NCBI GenBank assembly: GCA_019918135.1
Contig: WBZZ01002865.1
Location: forward strand, 62,001-126,000
Direction: 5' to 3'
Length of the DNA: 64,000 bases
Source: Paulinella micropora
Lineage: Eukaryota > Cercozoa > Imbricatea > Euglyphida > Paulinellidae
Part shown: positions 18,027 through 28,299 of the stretch, piece after piece
How the letters are laid out: every line of letters begins with the position of its first letter
How positions within the stretch are numbered: the first letter of the stretch is position 1
Notes under the pieces: model-generated
The model's database searches: none
The model's input: the letters and a program-made list of their open reading frames with translations, nothing else
Told to the model about the DNA's origin: nothing
Translations under genes and position numbers: made by a program

Positions 18027-20917
18027 CTATGCACTGTGTCCCTCGTTCTCGTTCACGCCGGTGATTTTGGCCTTGATGTGCTGCAGATGTTCCTCTTGAG
18101 AGACGTCTGCCACCAGACATCTAGCCTGCGAATCCCAACGCAAATAGCGTTTAAGGTCGCGCTCAAAGGTAACTGTGCTCGTTGCCATATAAAACCCGTT
18201 GCGGTTGTCCTTGCACCAGGTGTTGTAGTTCTTGTGCCAATCTCGGGGCCTCCAGTGCAAAGGACTCCTCACCTCATCAAGGAAGTCGTCATTTTTGACG
18301 GTTTCGTAAAAGAACTGGACGTGCAAGGGGGCACTGTGAAACGCGCTTTGCCAAAAAACCTCTGTGTTGTAGAGTGCGTCCTGACGTAGGTCGATCCTGT
18401 CCACTTGCGAGTCTTGCGATAGAAACAGTTGCCAAGCTAGGACCTCGTCGGGCAGCGCGCGGAGGCGCGCAAAGTATTCCTGTACCGGCGCTGTACGTAT
18501 GCGGTTGGCAAATCGGTTAGACACTGGGTAAAATATATAGCGACGCTCTTTATTCTCCACGAGGACCGTATTATGATGATTGCTATTGAAAACAACCCCA
18601 CTGGGGTCCCTGACTGCGAAGAGGGGCATAAACTTGGGGTTAATGTTAAGCTTTTTCGAAGTGATCTTTTCTTTCATTGCGTTGGACCCCACTTTATTTG
18701 TGCTGTGCACAGCCTCCTCGCTTACCACAAGAACTCTAAAGCCGAGATGGGAATTGTGCTTGCCCATTATTTCCTCTGGCTTTGACGACACGAAAACCCA
18801 TTGTTCTCCCATGACACGTGATAACAGCTCCACTAGTGTACTTTTGCCCGCGCCTGGCTCGGAGATAAAGACACAAGCCTGTTCAGGCTTCTTTCCTTCG
18901 CGCAGCAGAGTATACAGCCACTTAAACAGGTAGCACGACATTTGCGTCACCCCTCCAGCCAGGATGTCGTGCACATACTCTCGGAAAGGGGCGGCGAGCT
19001 GGTGCATGGCAGCGTCGTCGAGCCCGTGGGTTTCCATGTAGTTCCTAACTTGCTGTGTAGAAACCCGGAAACCAGTGAACCAGTTCAGTGTGTCAGTCTC
19101 GTGGTCACTATAGCGAGTGTTGTGCAGAGCTTCTTCCTTGGGGTTTGTAAAAAAGTCTATACTCTTAGCGATTCTGCGCCGGTTGCTTTCCAACCAAGCC
19201 TTACGGAGAGTGGTCACAACGCCCCTGCTGAGCTTGACGACCCCACGAGGCTCCCCTTTCTTCTTGTCCTTCTCGCTGTTGACCTTGATGAAAAGGGGAG
19301 GAAGCTCAATTTTAAGATCATCCCCTTGGTGCTTGAAGTCGTTGATTGGTTTTAGTACCCACGTTTTCTCTGTCCCTTGCCCCCAAAAGACCGCGATCGC
19401 CTCTTTGCTTGGCCCCTTAATGTGGCAGAGATAATCGTTCATGAACAGTGTTAGCTGCTCCACAAACTCCTTCCGGGCGTACTTGTATCGTGTTCGGAAA
19501 ATATCTTCCCAATGATCTTGCAAAATTCTGTTTCTTGTAAACCTTCGCCCGAAGCCCCGTCCGAGCTCCTTGTCTGTAATGGGCCGAACCTGCGCCCGGC
19601 GGCGGCTTCTCCTGCCCAATATTTCATGAAGAGATTTACTGCCTCTTCCAACACACGTTCTTTCTTTGTGCAGGCCTTTTCTAGTGTCCCAGAGGGCAAA
19701 TCCTGCCCGACATAATCCAGCTCAGCAGGCCGTGGGATGGGGGCCAGCTGGGCTAAGAGGCGCTCCAGACGTGGTAGATATTCTCTGTCGGCTTTCTCCG
19801 CCTCCGCTGCCTCCTCTGCCGCCCTTCTCCCCTCGTCGTCGCTTTCTTCGTCGTCCTCCCTTTCCTGCCCGGGCTCGTCTGCCTCGTCGTCCCCTTGGTG
19901 GGCTTTCCTGCTGCTTCCCCTTCTCAAGCCGGACTTCCGGCTGCAGCGCAGCTTCTCCTCGTGATCTTGTAACTTGAAAAGAACTGGTCCCAGTCTCTTG
20001 CATGTTTCTTCCTTACATAGGACTGACACATGCATGAATTCGGGGGTGGGCTCAATGTACGCTTTACTGCCGTCGTGAACCAAGCCGTCGTAAGCAGGAC
20101 AGGGGTGACGTCGCGACCCAGCACTGTTCTTGCGGTATTCAATGTCAAAGCCGTTTGGTCTTTCCTTATTAAGGAGAACCTTGAAAATCACGTTTGAATT
20201 GTGGTGGCGTTGTTTGCACAGAAAGGTGCGCGCCAGATGTCGAGAAAACCAATCCCTGCCGGCCGCCGGGGCAGCCAGTCCAGCACTGCTTGAGCTCGAG
20301 CTTGCAAGGTAGTGTTGTCCTTGTTCCTGCGCAAGTCCCTTTCCCTCGTCGTCGCCGTCGTCGTCGTCGGGGAAGAACCACTTGTCGTCGTTGTAGTCGG
20401 CCTCCCACCCCTGGTGCCAGGTTGCTTTTGTTTCTTCTAGCTCCTCCAGGTCAAAGTGCCCTGGGTGCTTATTGGCCGTGCATTGAGTGTCGCAGCAAAT
20501 AATGTCCAGGGTGCGGCTGTACGCGGTAACTCTGACCCTGGCGTTATTGTTCCCCGTGCGGTGGAAAACGCCAGCCAAGGCCAGACAAGGGCGACTCAAG
20601 TGTTTTGCAAGACCCTGGCCCGTGTATTGGAGCTCAAATAGGTGCGGGTCTTCCTGTTCCGGCCGGTGCTCGACGGTATAGAGAGAGGCACCAGCACAAC
20701 CGCACCGCAGGAGGAGAAACTCGTCCAGGACGCCTCTGCTGCTCCAGTTCGTGCTGTCGTATTCGCCGAGCCAGACTCTGTGGTTGGGCCCCTTTTCGTT
20801 GCACGGGCGCTTGCGCGGGCTCTCTGGGGTCTGACAGGTCGGGCCCTTGCTCTCAACTGACGGCAGGGTGCGCTTGCCAGTCTGTGCAGCGGCTTGCGCC
20901 GGAGCAGGTTGGGACAT
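18027..20917 (-). CDS. SF3 helicase (D5-like) replication gene region, in two overlapping frames
   Basis: The upstream part (ATG at 20917) carries a low-complexity N-terminus, Cys/His pairs (LRCGCAG, CCDTQC), an acidic stretch (FFPDDDDGDDE) and a second acidic/Arg-rich linker. The downstream part has an SF3/AAA ATPase core: Walker A SEPGAGKSTLVELL, Walker B-like FRVLVVSEEAVHS, and the sensor-like FNSNHHNTVLVENKERR. Enzymes of this type unwind DNA for replication in NCLDVs, virophages and related elements. The two parts overlap by about 170 bases in different frames, so the locus is either two genes, one gene with about one break, or one read by frameshifting; I do not resolve this. A large hairpin lies beyond its 3' end and duplicated motifs beyond its 5' end, so it may be the core of a mobile or integrated viral element. 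Confidence 0.75.
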
Positions 20918-21164
20918 GTGTAGCGCCCTCTTCTTTGTTGTTTTAGGGGCGACGATTGCTTCTTTAAGGAAAGCTTTTTTAGGGGCACAAGAGCTTCTTC
21001 TTTGTGTCTTTTACAAAGTGGAAAGGTGTTGGGGGGGGGGGGGAAGGAGAGGGGAAGCTTTTTTCCTTCCCTCCCCCCTTCCCTTCCTTCCCCCCTTCCC
21101 TCCTCCCCTCCCCTCCCCTTCCTACCCCTGGCAAAAACTTATTCTGTTGACGAGTTGTTGTTTT

Positions 21165-21265
21165 GATATGGTCAAAAAAGGCAGTATCAGGGGACGTTTT
21201 GGCAAAGTGCACATTTCGACCGTATCAACCCCCCCCCCCCGTGTTTCAACCATATCACACGTGTG
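21165..21265 (+). repeat. dispersed intergenic motif, copy 1 (CCGTATCA / CCATATCA)
   Basis: The order is TTGGCAAAGTGCA, TTTCGACCGTATCA, a C-run, CCGTGTTTCAACCATATCA and CACGTGT. The same order recurs at about 22292-22353. The two near-identical octamers (CCGTATCA, CCATATCA) in tandem look like protein-binding sites. Confidence 0.6.
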
Positions 21266-21399
21266 CTCATCCTCATTCAGAACAGGGCCTGCGACCCGAG
21301 GCCCGCCCCCCAAACTTGTATCGGTGCATGTTCGTGCCATCCTGAGAACCCCCGTGAATACCAATGGGTGTGGACTGTCGAGCCCCGCCAGTTTTCGTT

Positions 21400-21544
21400 G
21401 AGATAATGCCACTCATTCATCCCTCTCTTGCTAGCGTTGAGGTGATTTTAATTTTTAAAAAAACAAACTTTTGTTGCTTGTCTGGTTATCTTGGGTGTCT
21501 ATGTTACTGCTGCCGGGCCGCCGGGCTGACCGGCTGGCTGTGCC
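21400..21544. other. AT-rich region repeated downstream
   Basis: CTAGCGTTGAGGTGATTTTAA, an A-run and ACTTTTGTTGCTTGTC recur at about 21725-21775, where the order is GGTAGCGTTTGAGACGATTTTAA, an A-run and CTTTTGTTGCTTGTC. It is a duplicated 5' segment placed before each of two small coding-like stretches. Confidence 0.5.
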
Positions 21545-21694
21545 ATGCGTTGGCAGGCGGGCAGGTGGCTCGCGGCTGCCTGTAGCTCTCTGAGACCCGC
21601 TCGAGTACGGCGCGAGTTGGATCGGATCCTGCCGGACCGTTACGCGGCCGAGGAGGTTAGCAAGTACCTGCAGCTACAGACGTCCGCTAATTAA
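21545..21694 (+). CDS. small hypothetical ORF, 49 aa
   Basis: It reads ATG to TAA with a helix-like, charged C-terminus (ELDRILPDRYAAEEVSKYL). It follows an AT-rich segment that is duplicated before the next coding-like stretch. It could be the tail of a degraded gene rather than a gene of its own. Confidence 0.35.
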   Translation: MRWQAGRWLAAACSSLRPARVRRELDRILPDRYAAEEVSKYLQLQTSAN

Positions 21695-21724
21695 CGAAAA
21701 AGCACCTTCTCTCTCTTCAAGTTG

Positions 21725-22260
21725 GTAGCGTTTGAGACGATTTTAATTAAAAAAAAACTTTTGTTGCTTGTCGGAGGATCCCTCGCCAGTAACTATGTGA
21801 GGCAGCCGGGCCTGTGCGGGGTAGGTATGGCGACAGGAGCTGGTATCCCTGCTGCGGACCTCCAGTGCCTGGAAACAGCAGCTAGACGTGCACCTGCTGC
21901 CGCAGTTGTGGCTAGCCGCCGAGGCCATGGTAGCCTACCCGCAGCTCTGCACGTCGCTCACGCTCAACTACAGCGGGGACCAAAAGCCCGCACAGGTCCC
22001 ACTTCTCCCGCGGAAGCGGTGCCTGTTGCAGCTGGCCCTTCGCTGTTTTGGTGCCTGCAACTAGTCGACTGCGGCGACCCTCGGTTGTGGGGCGAGGACA
22101 ACGGAACGCTCCTGGCCCTATGCGCAGCCCTGGTTCCGAAGATACGGAAACACCTAACCGCCTGGATATACTGTGCCAAGAACTGGAGTTCTTTGTGGAT
22201 GTGGTGCTGCTGCCCTTAGCGGAAATGACAAGGGCAAGAGCTCCGCTGTAACCTTGGTGC
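21725..22260 (+). pseudogene. degraded coding sequence of unknown type
   Basis: Codon-like sequence with GC-rich third positions continues in more than one frame (SAWKQQLDVHLLPQLWLAAE; LVDCGDPRLWGEDN). The second phrase resembles an LRR strand (L..VDC.D..L). Probably a relic of an F-box/LRR type gene, but the match is weak. Confidence 0.35.
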
Positions 22261-22284
22261 CTAGACTGATTTAGCCGGCTTTGG

Positions 22285-22365
22285 TGCGTGCTTGGCAAAA
22301 TTGCAACTGTTTCGGCCGTATCACGCCTCCCGTGTTTTGGCCATATCACACGCGTAGCTGTGGCA
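22285..22365 (+). repeat. dispersed intergenic motif, copy 2
   Basis: TTGGCAAAATTGCAACTGTTTC, GGCCGTATCACGCC and CCGTGTTTTGGCCATATCACACG occur in the same order as at 21165-21265. Confidence 0.6.
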
Positions 22366-22436
22366 AAAGACAATTTGTTTTTTTCTTTCTTGAAACGATT
22401 TCAGAACCGGGCGGCGGGAGAGAGAAAGGACATTCT

Positions 22437-22614
22437 GCGCCCTTCCCCTCTCCCTTCTCCTTGTTCTTTGAGCCCCCCGGGCTCAGGGGGCTCAAGTGGG
22501 AAAGAAGAAGAAAAAAGAAGGCGGGGGGGCGCCCCCCCCCGGGCTCCCCCCCCGCCCTGAGCCCCCTGAGCCCGGGGGGCTCAAAGAACAGGGGAAGGGG
22601 GGAGGGGAATGGCG
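22437..22614. repeat. long GC hairpin of the GAGCCCCC family
   Basis: The left arm CTTTGAGCCCCCCGGGCTC and right arm GAGCCCGGGGGGCTCAAAG are flanked by complementary pyrimidine and purine tracts (CCCTTCCCCTCTCCC / GGGGAGGGG). A central GGCGCC core is present as well. The whole can fold back on itself. Confidence 0.7.
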
Positions 22615-23011
22615 CAGAAGCTACAAAAAAAAATTTAATTAAAAAAAAATCCCCCAACAGAGTTTTGCATTTGATAGAGAGACAGAGAGAGCTGGGGAGG
22701 GGAGAAGGCACGACCCTTGTCTTAGCCCTCTCTCCCGTCTGAAAACCTGGGTTGGGGGGGGGGGGAGACGCGGGGCTTGCCCCCTCCCCCCGAGTTAACT
22801 TACGCTCCTTTCATTCATTTGCTGATGTCGTAGGGGGCACGCTGAGAAGCCGGAGCGTGCTCGCGAGGTCTGTCGTTTGCTGCTCTTTATACCCGTGTTT
22901 CAATAAGGGGCGGTGGATAAACAAACAAAGGTAACAACACACGTAAAAAGAGCACCAACAATAAAGGCAAGGCCCCCCAGAACTTAGACGGAGTTTGTAG
23001 TCGAGGCAGGG
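22615..23011. other. intergenic, no gene seen
   Basis: It contains TTTAATTAAAA, purine runs, a G-run/GGGGCTTGCCCCC hairpin (22755-22795) and a small hairpin GCACGCT..AGCGTGC near 22837. No convincing ORF. Confidence 0.45.
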
Positions 23012-23101
23012 CCCACAAAAAGCCAAGGGCAAGGCCTGTACCTGGTCACTCTGAGGTTAAATTTGTGGCTTTAGAGGGGAAGTAAAAATAGGCAAACTCT
23101 G
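23012..23101 (+). repeat. dispersed repeat (GTACCTGGTCAC family), copy 1
   Basis: The order is CCCACAAAAAGCCAAGGGCA, GGCC, GTACCTGGTCAC, GGTTAAATTTGTGGCTTTAG and GGCAAACT. The same order is found at 43842-43940. It lies upstream of a long F-box gene here and next to the Fanzor remnant there. Confidence 0.7.
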
Positions 23102-23176
23102 TTTTGGGGCTCAACAACAGAAAAACACCCAGGGGAGAGGGGGAAAACAGTTGCGAGGGACGTCGGGCTCGCGCTC

Positions 23177-23177
<1 letters not shown>

Positions 23178-23237
<60 letters not shown>
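23178..23237 (+). repeat. (GA)n microsatellite abutting a start codon
   Basis: About 29 GA repeats run directly into the ATG at 23238. The paralogue at 34038 lacks it upstream but has a similar tract just after its stop (36075-36113). Confidence 0.9.
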
Positions 23238-23242
<5 letters not shown>

Positions 23243-25241
23243 GGCGTTCGATCGAGATGGTGTAATTTATCAGCACCTAGCGTTGAGCCTAGGCTGCAGA
23301 GACTTGCTGGCGCTGAGCCGGACATGCCGTGATTGGCATCGCAGGGCGGGGGAGCGCGCGTCGCTGCTGATTTGCCTGCACGCGGCCTTGGACACCGAGG
23401 GTGCGCGCCGACCGTTGCCCGCACAGGTCGTGTCGCAGGCCCAGCCCGACGCCTCTCTAAGCTTACGCTACATAAGCTCCGCCCTGCCGGACGGCAACGT
23501 GCGTCTACTACAGAGCGTCCTGTCGTACTTTACTAGGGTTCGACGGCTGTTCGTGAGCGGCCACCCGCGCGCAGTGGCCAAGCTGCTCGCGGCCTGGGCA
23601 TTTGCACAGACAAGAGCGGGTGGTGGTGGCTTGTACTGCCTAGAGGTAGTGGTCCTGCGGCGTCCCGCGGGGGCTCCAGCCGGCCCCTGGAGCCGGCCCG
23701 TTCTGCCGGGGCTGATTGCGCTGGCGCCCGGTCTCAGGGAGCTGAAGTTGACTAACGTGGACCTGGGAGCGGTGGGCGTGGGCGGCCTGGGCTGCCGCGC
23801 GCTGCGAGTGCTCGAGTTGCACGGGTGCGCTAATGCGCGCATGTTCGGTCCTGAATTTCAGAACCTGGCCCTGCACCTCCAGCGCATAAGCCTGTCGAAC
23901 CCCAGATCGCAACTACAAGAACCAGACGACGTGATGGTTTGGCCGGGCTCGGCACGGTGGCCACACCTAAAAAAGATAGAGCTGGATTGCTCAGTAGGTC
24001 TGTCGCAGCTGTTGCGCCGGGCCTCGGTGTGTGGCTCGGGGTTGAATTGGGCACCTGAGCTTACTCCCGCGCTAACGGCGTACAAGCTCCGGGTGTCGGC
24101 CTGCCAGAACCAGCTAGCGATTGAGCCTGGCGCCGAGCACTTTCCGGGGCTGTCGCGCGGCTCGCTGCAACGACTGGCAGCGCTGCTGCTGCCAGGCGGG
24201 ACTAGACCTCCCTGGCTGGACCTGGAGCTGCTGAACATTGGTTCGCGGCACGCGGCCCTGCCTGGCGACCTGTCGGCGCTCGGGGTGCTGAGGCCCGCCG
24301 TGCTGGCGGTGGTGGACCGCGGCTCCGGTGCGGCGCCCGCGCTAGCCCGTGCGTTCTTGGCACAGCCAGGCCATAAACGCGAACTAGCGATTGCCCTAGC
24401 CATGCCGACCAGAACGGTGCTGCTGACAGAAGCGCGCTCGGTGCTGGGCGACAGCTCGCGCCTGCGACGTTGAGCTAGGCGCTGGGAAAAGGTGTTGGCT
24501 GACCCGCCGCGGCCACCGCCCGTTTTTCGTTTCCTGTCGTTCAACTTGTGTGGCTACATTCATCACTTTATCAGACGGAGCCAGCGCGACCCCTGGCCTT
24601 TGATAGAACTGCAGAACAGACTGCTGCGCGCGCTCTGCCGCCTACCAGTAATTGTCCACGCTCACGTGTCCTTCCTCTGCGAACAAAACGTCAGGCGCAG
24701 CGCGCAGGCGCAAATGTCGGCCTACGTCAGGGGCAGCTACACGCTCTTGCGTGCGTGGCCCAGCCGCGGCGGCTCGGGGCCTTTGTACAGCTGCATGCGG
24801 GCCCCGTTCAACGGTGGCGAAGAGGCCGCGGTGTTCTTGGCGTGTGCGGGGTTGGGCCCCCCCGCCGCCGCATTCCACGGCCGTTGCCTGCTGCCGCAGC
24901 AACGGCCGTGGCAGGAGGGCGCACAACTGCGCCTGCTCTTAGCGGACTACCTAAGCGGCCAGATTACTCGCTTATCTCGTTTATACCAGAAGGGGCAGGA
25001 CTGCACGGCAGGGGTCAAGGACGTCACGCGTACCGTGGAACAGCTTTGTCGGCACGCCCCGGCTGCCAACAGCTTCGTGCTCGAGGACCCAATGCCCAGA
25101 AGGCTGCTGAACCTGTTGGCGTCGCGGCTCCTGAACGGCCTCTCAACCGCCGTGCTGGGTGCTTTCGACGAAGACCGCTGGTGGCGGCTAGTAACCGTAC
25201 GCATGGAGAACCTGCTGACGACCGTCGGTGTCGGGGGCTAA
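23238..25241 (+). pseudogene. long F-box/LRR-type gene, paralogue copy 1, broken (about one break)
   Basis: It is a close paralogue of 34038-36062 over its full length. The start MAAFDRDGVIYQHLALSLGC and the F-box-like DLLALSRTCRDWHRRA are nearly unchanged. LRR-type strands (LRELKLTNVDLG, LRVLELHGC, LQRISLSN) follow, then a C-terminal globular half. Compared with the intact copy, the reading frame is interrupted about once, so it is likely non-functional or makes a shortened protein. Coding identity remains high in both halves, which suggests a recent duplication or recent loss. Directly preceded by a GA microsatellite. Confidence 0.8.
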
Positions 25242-25253
25242 TTTCGGCCAACA

Positions 25254-25428
25254 AGGGGGGGGAGGGCAGAAGAAGAGTGTTCAAACTTGAGCTTATTAAG
25301 ACCCGAGGGAAGAGCAAACTCTCCCCCCCCCCCCCCACCGTCGCGCTCGTTCCTTTTCTTGGTCCGTTTCGGTACATGTACGCAGTTGTTGGCCAATCAT
25401 GTATTGTAACACTCCTTTCTTTTTCGGC
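25254..25428. other. ~175-bp segment present only after paralogue copy 1
   Basis: In copy 2 the gene end reads GGGCTAATTTCGGCAGGCGCTA without interruption. Here the words CTAATTTCGG and TTTTCGGCAGGCGCTA are about 175 bases apart, separated by a purine tract, a C-run and unique sequence. The short word TTCGGC is present at both edges, as expected from an insertion, or the segment could be an intron removed in copy 2 (it ends in CTTTCTTTTTCGGCAG). Confidence 0.5.
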
Positions 25429-26443
25429 AGGCGCTAAAGGTGGAGGTAAGAGAGAAACGGGTGAGGCGCCACTAAAACTTACATACTATCAGCTAGACCA
25501 AGATGGTGGCATGCAGCAATTCCAAGAAGAGTCCACGGTAGGGGCGGACGTGACTATCGGAGAGCTTAAGACAAAGCTGGGCTTGCTTCCAAGGGTTCGC
25601 TTACGACAAGCTGACACCCAGGCTACGTGGTGCAAGCATAGCACGCACCTCACGATTCCTGCCTGGTGGGCTAAACAAAGCAAAGAGTGGCCTGTTCCTA
25701 TTGGGCTGCAGAGCTTATGTTATGAAAGAAAGGAGTTTGGTGAAGAAGGTAAAGGGCATATCCGAGTTACGATCGTCAGGCACAAATATTTTTCCAAAAA
25801 GGAACTAATCAAGGAGTACGGGCAGCCGTATATCTGGTTTCTGTCGGGTGTGTCACAAACAAGCTCCGGCGCAGCAAGCAGTTCGTCGCCGCGGGAGCTT
25901 AGAGTAGGCCTGCTTTTCAGCAACTCGCCGGCTCAGGAGCAAAGTATCTTCAGCGGGCCTGCTAAGCCATACTTCCAGATTCAAGAGCTTAGTAGATACT
26001 GGCCTGCGCTATCGGACGCTCTGGAGTACTTGGTTGGCGATCAGAAAAGGATCCCGGCCTGTGGCGGAGGAGTGCTGTCCGAGTTGGTTGATTTGGACCA
26101 CGAGTTGAGCCAGGTACTGACTAGCCGAGAACGCATCTTCATCGACGAGACCATGCCGGCGCCTGCCACACCTCTTGCTAGGCAGTTGTTGGCTTCTGCT
26201 AATCCACTGGAAACCTTTCTGCGCCGGTGGCTCGAAAGAAAAGAAAATCCGCTACCCGCAGCCTGGCACAAGACTATACATAATTACACTAGACAAGCCG
26301 ACTGGGAGCAGTGGTGCAGGCTGCTGGGGCCGCAGGCCGTGCGTTGTGTCATGGCGGCCCTCCGCGAATACGGCCTCTCGGCGGAGGTCTTGGCTATCAA
26401 CAAGCAGCTCAACGTCTGGCTGTCGAAAGCGGAGAAACTATAA
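25376..26443 (+). CDS. hypothetical protein, ~355 aa, paralogue of 29991-31007
   Basis: The frame is open far upstream over the F-box gene, but coding here begins near 25376 (ATG) or after the acceptor-like CTTTTTCGGCAG. The first strands (LKLTYYQLDQDGG; VTIGELKTKLGL) resemble a ubiquitin-like beta-grasp layout, as does the start of 29991-31007 (VTVVFYEVN..; FDNLRIAVLKALDI). The C-terminal half is helical and also matches (VLSELVDLDHELSQVL with KVSEARRLDQMLSKKI; VMAALREYGLSAEVLAINKQLN with LIAELQGWSLKPEVLELTKELN). This locus also supplied the mosaic fragment at 39538. Function unknown. Confidence 0.75.
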   Translation: MYAVVGQSCIVTLLSFSAGAKGGGKRETGEAPLKLTYYQLDQDGGMQQFQEESTVGADVTIGELKTKLGLLPRVRLRQADTQATWCKHSTHLTIPAWWAKQSKEWPVPIGLQSLCYERKEFGEEGKGHIRVTIVRHKYFSKKELIKEYGQPYIWFLSGVSQTSSGAASSSSPRELRVGLLFSNSPAQEQSIFSGPAKPYFQIQELSRYWPALSDALEYLVGDQKRIPACGGGVLSELVDLDHELSQVLTSRERIFIDETMPAPATPLARQLLASANPLETFLRRWLERKENPLPAAWHKTIHNYTRQADWEQWCRLLGPQAVRCVMAALREYGLSAEVLAINKQLNVWLSKAEKL

Positions 26444-26626
26444 CAGGCTTGCCGTCCCGGGGTTCTAGCTAATGCGGTTGTTTCCGAATTCCTGCAGGAC
26501 AGAGATCGCGACGCCAGCCTTGTCTTGCAGAATCTCTTGGGGCTCTCGCCCGTGCCACTTGATAATGACCCCTGTGAACGTTGCACCGGCAGAAATAACA
26601 AAGTGTAAAACCCGGCGGATTAAAGC

Positions 26627-27000
26627 TCAGGTCGGACAGCAAACTGCCACCACGGACGCACGGCTGCGGAGGGTTGGTTGCGATCCCCGGGCACCGTGAA
26701 AATATATCATAACGTCTTCTACCTGCGCGCACTCGATTATCAGACTATTTACATCTTTGAACTCGCCACCGCAGCCGAGGCGCAATTCGAGGCGCCTGAC
26801 GCCGTACAGCCAGGCATTCGGGTTTCGTAACAACTCCAGCAATTGTGCGACAAAAGTTCCGGGGTCAACGTCGTGGGGAAGCTATGTACTACGACCGCAC
26901 GCGGCGTAGTTGCAGAAAGGTTAGGAGGCACCGCGCCGATGCCGTTTAGACGACGTCTGCACCTGGTGTTTGTGTGTCGTCCGCATGCCCAAGCAGGTAT
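26627..27000 (-). pseudogene. LRR-like coding relic
   Basis: The minus strand carries LRNPNAWLYGVRRLELRLGCGGEFKDV, typical of an LRR strand-turn-helix, without a good start codon, and with codon-like sequence in other frames upstream. Likely the remains of an F-box/LRR gene. Confidence 0.4.
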
Positions 27001-27309
27001 TCATAAGCAGAGCTTAATGTACCCTCGGTAACAGCGGCAAAACTCTCGGTGACGACGCTCTAAACAAAACACTAGCCCGCGTGTGGTCAACGCCATTATA
27101 CTTCGTCTCGCTACAGTATAATGCTTGTTTCTTCTTTCTGCATCATCTCAGGAGCTCAAACCAAAAACATGTTTGGGGGGTAGGAGGAGGGGAGAGGGGG
27201 GGGGGGCGGGGGGCGCGCTAAGAATGTACCAAAACAAAGTGTAAAATTTTTTATTAAAGTTCCAGAAGAGTACAAACATTTTGTTTTATACGGCCGAGCT
27301 GCGACTAAC
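27001..27309. other. intergenic, no gene seen
   Basis: It contains a G-run (27175-27215), then GTGTAAAATTTTTTATTAAAG, a motif shared with the end of the mosaic fragment near 39733, and sequence with AT palindromes typical of 3' ends. Confidence 0.45.
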
Positions 27310-28026
27310 GTTGGAATGACAAACTACTCTTCAAGACGGGCACGACGGACTTTATTATGGATGGGCATAGACCGCATTCTCTGACATCTAGCTCGCGCAG
27401 AGCCGGGAGTCTAGTCGCAAGGGCTGCCAGGCCCGTGCCTACCATGTTGGTGCAATGCGAGAGATCTAGTACCAATCAAACAAGTTTAGGCTCCGGAGCC
27501 GGTGCAGCTCCGACAAGTGCGACAGCCCCGCGTTTGTGATTTGACGGCATTGAGAAAGGTTCATCTCTTGGAGTTCCGTGAACTTTTGCACGTGCCCCAG
27601 CCCGATGTTTGTGAGCCCACGGCATCGCGCCAAGTCCAGATGCTTCAGTCTTTCCATTAGCACACCTGACATTTGGCCTAACAGCTCGTTCGTGGACGCG
27701 CAGTCGTCCCTAGGGAATGACAATCTATGGACACGAACGCCGCCGAGGGCTTTGATGTCAGGCAGGGGGTCTGCAACATGCAAGTGCTTGATCGCTATCC
27801 GAGACTCTTGCCAAGGCCTACCCCAGGCTGCCAACGCGCGTCGGTGTGCCGGCGCGCGTAAATCTAGCTCCGCAAGCTCGCAGCCCAACCAGAAGCCTGC
27901 TCGTTGTACCAGGCCGGACAAACTGCGGCTGGCGCCTGACAGGCAGTGCAGGTCGCTCCAGCTCAAGAAGCCCCGGATTTTGCCCCATAGCTCAACTGGC
28001 AAGCTAGGCAGGGCACGAGAGAGCAT
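27310..28026 (-). pseudogene. F-box/LRR protein gene related to 55910-56875, frame interrupted (about one break)
   Basis: The N-terminus MLSRALPSLPVELWGKIRGFL is followed by an F-box-like SWSDLHCLSGASRSLSGLV. Then come WLGCELAELDL and cysteine-containing LRRs (LKHLDLARCRGLTNIGLGHV, LQEMNLSQCRQITNAGLSHL). It resembles MEQARARLLLALPDSLWPLVRVFL and the LRRs of the gene at 55910. The open frame ends at 27466, but LRR-like coding (LRELDVREC) is visible in another frame to about 27310. It would encode at least 186 residues as it stands. Confidence 0.7.
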
Positions 28027-28299
28027 AATCCCCTCCTCCTTTAGACATCAGTATGGGAAAAAGCGGCGAGAAAAGGGGGGGGGGGGGAGAAAATGCGGGC
28101 CAGGCGCAGAAAGCGTACAATCCTTCGCTAGAGAGAGCGAGAGAGCGGGGAGGGTAAGGTTTTAAATAAAAGGAATTTGCTACTGATATTTCCGCCGCCA
28201 AGCCGTTGAAAAAAGTATTTTCGAGGCTTAAGCCACTTTTTTTTTACACCTCAACCACCGTGACAGTGCCACTTGACGCTAAAACTCGGGAGCGGGAGA
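28027..28299. other. intergenic, no gene seen
   Basis: It holds a G-run, a GAGAGAGCGAGAGAGCG tract and an AT-rich segment with a T-run. The upstream side of the minus-strand F-box/LRR gene should lie here, but I see no clear promoter word. Confidence 0.35.

Noticed and set aside
18027-20917. Retroviral or LTR element
   Set aside because: No reverse transcriptase, integrase or terminal direct repeats were seen; the ATPase motifs are SF3 helicase type.
24548-25375. N-terminal extension of the 631-codon frame over the F-box copy
   Set aside because: This part is another frame of the F-box paralogue; the paralogous protein at 29991 starts where the region after 25376 begins.
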